This document shows, in pieces, positions 4,722 to 10,612 of a DNA stretch of 10,612 nt. The translations under genes were made by a program, and so were the position numbers. Position 1 is the first letter of the stretch. Each line of letters opens with the position of its first letter. Source of the stretch: an uncultured bacterium (GTDB lineage: Bacteria; Bacillota; Clostridia; Lachnospirales; Lachnospiraceae); assembly GCA_937916345.1 (NCBI GenBank), contig CALFUE010000090.1:1-10612 (forward strand), in the 5' to 3' direction. The notes under the pieces are model-generated. The model searched no databases, was not told the DNA's origin, and saw only the letters and a list, made by a program, of their open reading frames with translations.

Positions 4722-7394
4722 TCAGTTTTCCTTCCTTAAATAGCTAAGTCCTATAGATCCAGGTCCGCAGTTTGTAGATATAGTGGGCGACGCCTTCTTA
4801 AAGATGATCTGCTTGAACTTCATGCGGCTCTCAACCTCGCTCCTGAGAAATTCAAGCTCCTCGGGCGTCAGCGCCACGTAAACTATATATATTATCTCGT
4901 CGGATATAGTGTCGAGATCAGAGAGCTCACGCCTGATATAGCGCCTCCACGAAGCCTCTCTGGTTCCCACATGCAGACCTGTGAGCTTCATATCACTCTT
5001 CCTCATGCCTATGATAGGATGTATCATAAAGGATTTGCATAACTGATGCAGCCCCCTCTTCATCCTGCCGCATCTGTACATATACTCAGTGGAGGATACC
5101 TCAAAGGACATCCTGGTGCGCCTTATGATCCCCTTCAGCTCCTTAAGTATCTCTTCCACGGAAGCGTCCTCTGCGGCCCTCTTAGCGGCATAGGTCACTA
5201 CAAGGCCGAGACCCGTGGACAGGCTTCCCGAATCCACTACGGTCACATTGTCAAAGGTCTTCGACGCCTCAAGGGCGCGCTCATAGGAATCGCTGACCTT
5301 CTTTGCCAGGGAGATATGTATGATATGCTGTGCATTTACCAGCTGATCCGCGAAGAAGCTCTCGATCTCCTCCACTCCCTGGGGCTCACTGTTGGCGACT
5401 CCGCCTTCCTCCATATATGCGACAAGACCCTCCGCCTCAATCTCCTCGCCGTCCAAAAACCAGCCTCTCTCGGTCTGGATGCAATGAGGCAGTATACCGA
5501 TGCCAAACCTCTTTACCACATCTTCAGGCAGATCACAGAGACTCTCCGAAGTGATCATGACGGAAACCTTGTGTCTGTGCTTCTTTATGGACAGCCCTTC
5601 CTCTCCCATGATGGTGTCCATACCGGTGATGGTCACGAGCTCTGATGGCAGATGGCGGAGCAACTCACTCTCCAGCTGATTACCCGAGACGGGCTTCAGC
5701 AGATAACCATCGAAGCCCTCCTTTGTGTACAGCGCCTGATTCTCACTGCCCGCGTTTGCAGTCAGGATTACTACCGGAGTCTCCGTGTTCAGTCCTCCCA
5801 ACTGCTCCCTGATGGCGTGCAGACACTGGATACCATCCATCTCCGGCATCAGATGATCCATAAAGATGGTGTCGTAATGCTTCTGCAGTGTCAGCCTCAG
5901 CGCGTCCCTTCCGCTTGCGGCGGTATCTATATTTACCTTTGTGCCCCGCAGAAGCTTCGTAGCAACCAGTATATTCGTCTCATTATCATCAACCACCAGC
6001 ACATTTGCACCGGGAGCCTCAAAGCTCTGCTTGTAATGCTCACGCTTTCCAAGGGCATGCCTTGCCTCCAGGTTCAATTCACCAATCTCATGGAAATCCA
6101 CCACCTCCTGGGGCAGCTCCACAATAAAAGTGGAACCCTTTGTATATACGCTGTTTACGCTTATTGTTCCGCCCATCATGTCCACAAACTGCTTTACAAT
6201 GGAAAGTCCTAAGCCTGTGCCCTCGATGTAGCGGTTCTTGTCCTCATCCACCCTCTTGAAGGCGGTGAACAGATATGGCATGCTCTCTTTTTTGATGCCC
6301 ATGCCGGTATCGGCCACGGAAAAAACGATGATGACCCTGCTGCTCTCCCTCTGACGGCATCTGACAGAGAGCGTGACAGAACCTTTTTTCGAGTATTTGA
6401 TCGCATTCGTCAGTAAATTTATGATTATCTGCTTGATGCGCACCTCGTCGCCGTAGAATTTGGTGGGGCAGTTCTGGTCCACATCTACATGAAACTCCAG
6501 CCCCTTCTCCCTGGCTCTGTGCCAGCTCATGCCCACGATATCCGAGAGCATATCGCCCAGGTCATACTCCACGGACACGATATCCATCTTTCCGGACTCG
6601 ATCTTTGAGATGTCCAGCAGGTCATTTATCGTCGTCAGCAGCATCTTTGAGGCAGAACGGATATTTCTGGAATTGTCCGCGATCTCCTCGGAAATGGTCT
6701 CATCGCGAAGAGTCATCTCGTTTAAGCCGATGATGGTATTAATGGGAGTCCTGATCTCATGGCTCATGCTGGAGAAGAACCGGTTCTGAGCCTTTGACAA
6801 CTCCGCGATCTCCTCCTTCTGTCTCTTGGAGAGCTCATTCTCACTCCTGTAGAGGTCGATCATAAAGGTAACCGAGAAATACAGCAGAGAACCGACTCCG
6901 ATCAGCGACGCGATAGAGTCCAGATACGCCGTTTTCATATCATGGTTGGTGAGCAGAGAGGTATTGTAGTAAGCCACCAGATAACAGGTTACGGCTGAGG
7001 CGGGCACACCCACCAGCAAAGGGTACTTGATAAAGCCCTGTACATTCACACCCACATACATAAATGCATAGACATACCATATGGGAGTACAGCCGTAAAC
7101 TCCGTCACCGGTGAAAAACTCCACGGGAAGCACATAGAGAATTATGGATATGCTGACGATTATGGCTCCCACCTGAGTGTTCTTGAATTTTATGGAGAGA
7201 ACGATTATGACATACAAGGCGATAAGCGCTATCACCAGCGCAGAAAGCTTTAATATGCTCTCGCCGATAAATATATCCCACACGGTGATCAAGGACAGCG
7301 TTGCAAAAGCCGTCAGCGTCATCAGCACAAAGGTTCTCTGATAGAGAGGCCTGTTCGGATCCTTGATCCAATCAATCATTTTTTTTGGACTCAT
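4722..7394 (-). CDS. Membrane hybrid histidine kinase with receiver and C-terminal DegV (EDD fatty-acid-binding) domain
   Basis: An 890-residue sensor kinase with an unusual tail. Residues 1-180 hold about six membrane segments with no recognisable extracellular domain. A short coiled coil (181-205) leads to the HisKA domain with H-box FFSSMSHEIRTPIN (phosphorylated residue H212). The ATPase domain has its N-box at 326-330, G1 box DTGMGI (362-367) and G2 box GTGLGL (392-397). The receiver (about 463-580) has D469/D470, phospho-acceptor D513 in MDHLMPEMDG, T545 and K567, so it looks active. After a linker, residues 609-886 match a complete DegV domain: ITSESLCDLP (614-623), ANSEPQ (667-672), VVDSGSLSTGLGL (719-731), YMYRCGRMKRG (771-781), HPIIGMRK (792-799) and NCGPG (875-879). 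Free DegV/FakB proteins bind fatty acids. The ATG at 7394 follows GGAGG at 7404-7408 and overlaps the upstream kinase stop as ATGA. Kinase and receiver calls are firm; ligand and signal are inferred. Confidence 0.93.
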   Translation of the reverse strand: MSPKKMIDWIKDPNRPLYQRTFVLMTLTAFATLSLITVWDIFIGESILKLSALVIALIALYVIIVLSIKFKNTQVGAIIVSISIILYVLPVEFFTGDGVYGCTPIWYVYAFMYVGVNVQGFIKYPLLVGVPASAVTCYLVAYYNTSLLTNHDMKTAYLDSIASLIGVGSLLYFSVTFMIDLYRSENELSKRQKEEIAELSKAQNRFFSSMSHEIRTPINTIIGLNEMTLRDETISEEIADNSRNIRSASKMLLTTINDLLDISKIESGKMDIVSVEYDLGDMLSDIVGMSWHRAREKGLEFHVDVDQNCPTKFYGDEVRIKQIIINLLTNAIKYSKKGSVTLSVRCRQRESSRVIIVFSVADTGMGIKKESMPYLFTAFKRVDEDKNRYIEGTGLGLSIVKQFVDMMGGTISVNSVYTKGSTFIVELPQEVVDFHEIGELNLEARHALGKREHYKQSFEAPGANVLVVDDNETNILVATKLLRGTKVNIDTAASGRDALRLTLQKHYDTIFMDHLMPEMDGIQCLHAIREQLGGLNTETPVVILTANAGSENQALYTKEGFDGYLLKPVSGNQLESELLRHLPSELVTITGMDTIMGEEGLSIKKHRHKVSVMITSESLCDLPEDVVKRFGIGILPHCIQTERGWFLDGEEIEAEGLVAYMEEGGVANSEPQGVEEIESFFADQLVNAQHIIHISLAKKVSDSYERALEASKTFDNVTVVDSGSLSTGLGLVVTYAAKRAAEDASVEEILKELKGIIRRTRMSFEVSSTEYMYRCGRMKRGLHQLCKSFMIHPIIGMRKSDMKLTGLHVGTREASWRRYIRRELSDLDTISDEIIYIVYVALTPEELEFLRSEVESRMKFKQIIFKKASPTISTNCGPGSIGLSYLRKEN

Positions 7395-10144
7395 GATGCG
7401 TCACCTCCCAACAGCCTTTCTTTTACGCCGACAAGCTCTTCCGCCGCTGCCCCCAGATCAAAGTCCTCGGTCTTTGCCTGTATGCCGCCGAGCAGCTCTT
7501 TCAGCTTCACACCTCCGCTGCTGAATCTTGAGAGCTCGGTTATGATGTTTCCTGCTTTTTCCGCCTCAAATGTATCTAGAGCATCGGACAGCTCGTCAAA
7601 CCTGCTCTTCAACTCATCTGCAGTAATATCCTCGCAGCCGGTTTCCTCCGTCTCGGTCTCGATCTCCAGATTTTCCACAATGGCAGCCGTGACTCTCTCG
7701 TAGGTGCTCATGAGCTCGTCATGATGAGCGTCCAGATAAACCCTGTCTTCTCTCTTCGCGGCCTCCTCTGAGTTCTTTGCCATATCAGAGAGCCCTATGG
7801 CGCCGATCATCTTTGATGTGCTTTTTAAGGCGTGGACAGCGATCTGATAGCTCCTGATATCTCTCAGATTGAAGAATTCCTGCATATCACGCTGTTTTAT
7901 CACCGCCTCGGAAGCATATTTTGTTAAAAGCTCTATATAGAAATCCTTATCATTGTTGCAGTACTTTATGCCGATGGACGGATCTATGCCATTTTCCAGG
8001 AGCTTCGCTGTGGTATTCCTTCCGGCGTCTGCGGACAGAATATCCTCCGAAATCTCCTCATCGGGATTCGCATTTTTGTTTACATAACGAACAATATTCT
8101 TTGGAAGGATCTTTCTCAGCACCCTCTCAAGCTCCATGTGCTCGATGGGCTTTGAGATGAACTCGTCGAAACCCTCCGTCAGGAACATCTCCTTGGCGCC
8201 GCTGACTGCGTTCGCCGTGAGCGCCACGATGACGAAGTGACGATCCTCCTCCTGCTCCTTCTTTCTCAGGCGCTTCATAACCTCCATGCCGTCCATCTCC
8301 GGCATCATATGATCCAGGAATATGATATCGAAGCTCTCATGCTCGCAGATCTCCAGCGCTTCCACGCCGCCTGAGGCGGTATGGACATCCATGCCGTAGT
8401 TTCCGAAAACTCCCTCCGCAACCATAAGGTTCATGCTCTCGTCGTCCACCACCAGTATCTTTGTGCCGTCGCAGCGCATCTGCTTGTCCGTGTAATCCTC
8501 CAAACCGTCGCTGTCAATACTCAGCAGGCTGGCTACGGCGTGAGTGTAAAGCGGCTTTAAGAGTATCTTTGCCCTGGATTCCGTACCCGGATCGAAGCCC
8601 GGTTTCGCAATCACCACCAGCTCCGTGCTGCTGTCGAGTCCTTCATAGTACACGGGATCCTCCATGTATTCATCCTCGCTGAGGAACAAATGTGTGAGGC
8701 GCAGGGTGTCGTTCAGCCTGATGAGATCCTCCTTTTTGCTGACGGAATGGATGGTCAGCTCCAAACCTTCCACCGCATGAGTGGTAAAATCCGAGAAGAA
8801 GCTCCTGAGAGCCGGTATCTCATATTTCTCCGTGCGTATATACAATGCGGGACAGAGCTCATCCTTGTCAGACACTGCCATACAGGGCGAGTAATCAGAG
8901 ACGCGCTGGGGTATGCTGACACGAACCACCGTCCCGGCTCCCTCAACGCTGTCTATCTGCATAAATCCGTCCATTGCGGATGTCAGACCGTTAACGATCG
9001 AAAGCCCAAGTCCCAGACCTCCGGCTCTCCTGCTTCGCCCTGAATTGACCTGATAGAATCTCTCCTTTATCCTGGAGAGGGATTCCGTGTCTATTCCGAT
9101 ACCGGTGTCCGTCACATCTATTATGAGATTAACGCCGTAGGGCTTTTTCAGGGTAAATATACGCAGGTAAACTCCGCCCTTTTTGGTAAATTTTATCGCA
9201 TTTGAAACCAGATGACGGATCACCTTTTTGATCTTTGAGCTGTCACCCACCATCATGGCAGGCACACACGGATCCACATCAAATATAAGTTCCTTGTCCA
9301 GCTCCTTCATCAGCATCCTGTTTTCGACGATGAGATCGTTCAGCAAGGATGAGATGAGGTAAGGCTCCTCACTGACCACAATGCGGTTTGTGTCTATCTC
9401 CGTGTAGTCCAGTATGTCGCCTATCTGCTCAAAAAGCCTGTAGCCCGCTCTCTGGATAGATTTCACATCTTCCTTCAGCTGGTCGTCCTTTATCTTGTTT
9501 AATACCAGAGCCGTGATACCTGTCACGGCATTTATGGGTGTCCTCAGCTCGTGAGAGACATTTGTCAGGAAATCCTCCGTGCGTCGGTTTGTCTCCTCGA
9601 GGCGCTGTATCTTTTCCTGATATTCCTTCTTTTCCTCCTGATCCTTTTTGATGATAACAGCCGCGATCCTGTTTGCCATCGCGATAAGGATGGTATGCAG
9701 CAGGAGCCTCGTTACCACGAGTCCCGAGAATACGGCACCATTTGACAGCAGCATCAGCAGATCATAGAAAAATGTGACATAATAGGTACCTGTGGCAAAA
9801 TTCACAAGCCCCTGACTGCCCGCCATAGCAAAGAGCATGATGATTATACCCATCAGCACGCCCATATCGTATATACTGGTCTCGTGCACCCCGTAAAACA
9901 GGAACATTATCATCATGAATGAGGCATATATCCAAATTCTGGTCTTTTCGTTCATTAATCCCATAAAATGGAGCGCCCATGCCGTGAAAACACTGGCAAC
10001 CATAAGGATTATGGACCACCTCTCCCATGACAGCATCACTGTCTGCACCATTAGAGCGGCGGTGAAGCAGGTAAAACTCATCAATATGGAGAGATGGGAA
10101 ATGTTTAATTTCTCATTTGAATTTGTCTTGTTATTTTCTTCCAC
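7391..10144 (-). CDS. Membrane hybrid histidine kinase with degenerate receiver, active receiver and HPt domain
   Basis: A 917-residue phosphorelay kinase. Residues 15-165 form about six membrane segments, followed by a charged coiled coil (166-192). The HisKA H-box NVSHELRTPIN places the phosphorylated histidine at H198. The N-box reads RHLVSNAIKF (310-319), with H311 where Asn is usual but the metal-ligand position N315 kept; the G1 box is DTGIGI (346-351) and the G2 box GLGLGLSI (376-383). Residues 430-545 resemble a receiver that lacks the acidic pair and phospho-Asp but ends in a LLKP segment (528-531). The second receiver (562-682) is intact: D567/D568, D611 in DHMMPEMDG, T643, K665. 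An HPt domain (715-825) has H771 in AVHALKSTSKMIGA. An acidic, helical tail (830-917) follows. The GTG start is chosen from AAGGGGGG at 10150-10157 with 5-base spacing. The stop overlaps the DegV-kinase start by four bases. The signal is unknown. Confidence 0.93.
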   Translation of the reverse strand: MEENNKTNSNEKLNISHLSILMSFTCFTAALMVQTVMLSWERWSIILMVASVFTAWALHFMGLMNEKTRIWIYASFMMIMFLFYGVHETSIYDMGVLMGIIIMLFAMAGSQGLVNFATGTYYVTFFYDLLMLLSNGAVFSGLVVTRLLLHTILIAMANRIAAVIIKKDQEEKKEYQEKIQRLEETNRRTEDFLTNVSHELRTPINAVTGITALVLNKIKDDQLKEDVKSIQRAGYRLFEQIGDILDYTEIDTNRIVVSEEPYLISSLLNDLIVENRMLMKELDKELIFDVDPCVPAMMVGDSSKIKKVIRHLVSNAIKFTKKGGVYLRIFTLKKPYGVNLIIDVTDTGIGIDTESLSRIKERFYQVNSGRSRRAGGLGLGLSIVNGLTSAMDGFMQIDSVEGAGTVVRVSIPQRVSDYSPCMAVSDKDELCPALYIRTEKYEIPALRSFFSDFTTHAVEGLELTIHSVSKKEDLIRLNDTLRLTHLFLSEDEYMEDPVYYEGLDSSTELVVIAKPGFDPGTESRAKILLKPLYTHAVASLLSIDSDGLEDYTDKQMRCDGTKILVVDDESMNLMVAEGVFGNYGMDVHTASGGVEALEICEHESFDIIFLDHMMPEMDGMEVMKRLRKKEQEEDRHFVIVALTANAVSGAKEMFLTEGFDEFISKPIEHMELERVLRKILPKNIVRYVNKNANPDEEISEDILSADAGRNTTAKLLENGIDPSIGIKYCNNDKDFYIELLTKYASEAVIKQRDMQEFFNLRDIRSYQIAVHALKSTSKMIGAIGLSDMAKNSEEAAKREDRVYLDAHHDELMSTYERVTAAIVENLEIETETEETGCEDITADELKSRFDELSDALDTFEAEKAGNIITELSRFSSGGVKLKELLGGIQAKTEDFDLGAAAEELVGVKERLLGGDAS

Positions 10145-10149
10145 GGGAT

Positions 10150-10157
10150 CCCCCCTT
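10150..10157 (-). promoter_or_regulatory. Ribosome binding site supporting a GTG start
   Basis: AAGGGGGG on the coding strand lies 5 bases before the GTG at 10144. The first in-frame ATG is 21 codons further in, inside the first membrane segment, and has no better site, so the GTG start is preferred. Confidence 0.65.
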
Positions 10158-10170
10158 ATAAAGCATTTTT

Positions 10171-10198
10171 GTATCTGTTCAGCCTGCTGAACAGGTAC
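10171..10198. repeat. Perfect 9-bp dyad between the HD-GYP and hybrid kinase genes
   Basis: CTGTTCAGC (10175-10183) and GCTGAACAG (10186-10194) are exact inverted copies with a 2-base centre. After one mismatch the symmetry continues for three more base pairs (10171-10173 with 10196-10198). On the minus strand, where the operon is read, five A and not T follow, so it is not a standard terminator. It could be a regulator binding site, an attenuating or processing stem, or a partial read-through control between the two genes. Confidence 0.7.
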
Positions 10199-10201
10199 GC
10201 A

Positions 10202-10612
10202 TTATTTATCACGCAGCTCGTAATTCACATCCTCGTCGATCATCTCCAGCATAATGTCTGCAAATTTCGGATCAAACTGAGTGCCACGACCCTTCTCGAC
10301 CTCGGATCTGACCACCTCCTGAGGCAGTACCTCCCTGTAGCTCCTGCGGCTGGTCATGGCGTCATAGGCGTCGGCGACGGCGATTATCCTGGCTTCCTCA
10401 GGGATATCTTCACCCTTGAGGTTGTCGGGATAGCCTGTGCCGTCATACCTCTCATGATGTGATCTGGCGCCGGTGACGAGACGCGGAAATTCACTGATCT
10501 TTTTCAGGATCCTGGCTCCCATCACGGGATGATTCTGGATTGTCCTGTACTCATCGTCAGAAAGCCTGGCTGGCTTGTTTATGATGGCGTCGGGCACTCC
10601 AATCTTTCCCAC
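10202..10612 (-). CDS. HD-GYP domain protein, probable cyclic-di-GMP phosphodiesterase (5' end outside window)
   Basis: HD-GYP proteins hydrolyse the second messenger cyclic-di-GMP. The visible 137 codons encode the C-terminal part of the domain. The frame runs open to the window edge, where VGKIGVPDAIINKP matches the sequence directly after the HD pair in HDxGKIG, so the metal-binding HD dyad and any N-terminal domain lie outside. Visible signatures are HHERYDGTGYP (52-62 of the visible part), the following LKGEDIP, VADAYDAMTSRRSYR (79-93) and GTQFDP (110-115), all well conserved, so activity is expected. The GTG at the edge is an internal valine codon, not a start. Only 57 bases separate its TAA from the next gene on the same strand, so it is probably the upstream member of the kinase operon. 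Whether it carries an N-terminal receiver, which would make it the phosphorelay output, cannot be seen. Confidence 0.93.
   Translation of the reverse strand: MGKIGVPDAIINKPARLSDDEYRTIQNHPVMGARILKKISEFPRLVTGARSHHERYDGTGYPDNLKGEDIPEEARIIAVADAYDAMTSRRSYREVLPQEVVRSEVEKGRGTQFDPKFADIMLEMIDEDVNYELRDK

Noticed and set aside
5046..6212. Two long open frames on the plus strand (199 and 186 codons) opposite the DegV-kinase gene
   Set aside because: Both are antisense to conserved receiver, ATPase and DegV domains and resemble no protein family; they reflect codon bias of the real gene.
4722..7394. Separate kinase and DegV genes joined by a sequencing error
   Set aside because: The frame stays open through a plausible linker (residues 581-607), and no start codon with a ribosome binding site was found ahead of the DegV part. 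A true fusion is more likely, though other genomes should confirm it.
10610..10612. GTG at the right edge as the start of the HD-GYP gene
   Set aside because: It is the valine position just after the HD motif in the conserved HDxGKIG segment; the gene continues outside the window.

Overview
The window looks like a chromosomal segment of an anaerobic Gram-positive bacterium of the class Clostridia, most likely a Lachnospiraceae member such as a Butyrivibrio relative. This is inferred from a single-chain pyruvate:ferredoxin oxidoreductase, strong AAGGAGG-type ribosome binding sites, base composition near half GC, and large multidomain hybrid kinases of a style common in that family. No rRNA, tRNA, transposase, phage gene or CRISPR array was seen.

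Left part (1-4064, plus strand). The window opens inside the gene for pyruvate:ferredoxin oxidoreductase; only the C-terminal 742 codons are present. A textbook hairpin terminator closes that unit. Four bases later a near-consensus promoter drives a two-gene operon encoding an ABC-3 family metal importer: an ATPase (ZnuC-like) and, overlapping it by 14 bases, a permease (ZnuB-like). No substrate-binding protein gene is present. The 199-base gap after the permease lies between convergent genes. It holds a likely terminator, a further long hairpin and a (CTGT)5 microsatellite.

Right part (4065-10612, minus strand). Four genes read leftward and look like one operon: an HD-GYP cyclic-di-GMP phosphodiesterase (5' end outside the window), a 917-residue hybrid histidine kinase with an HPt domain, an 890-residue hybrid histidine kinase ending in a complete DegV (EDD) domain, and a YczE/YyaS-type membrane protein. 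The last three are coupled tightly: an ATGA overlap, then TGA directly abutting ATG. A 57-base gap with a perfect 9-base dyad separates the HD-GYP gene from the first kinase.

The strongest point of interest is the kinase-receiver-DegV fusion. DegV/FakB proteins bind fatty acids, so the fusion links phosphorelay signalling to a lipid-binding-type domain. The domain could sense a cytoplasmic lipid or be an output controlled by the receiver. Its position in one operon with a second hybrid kinase, a c-di-GMP phosphodiesterase and an uncharacterised membrane protein suggests a dedicated signalling module with no DNA-binding regulator in view. Function is inferred; only the architecture is seen.
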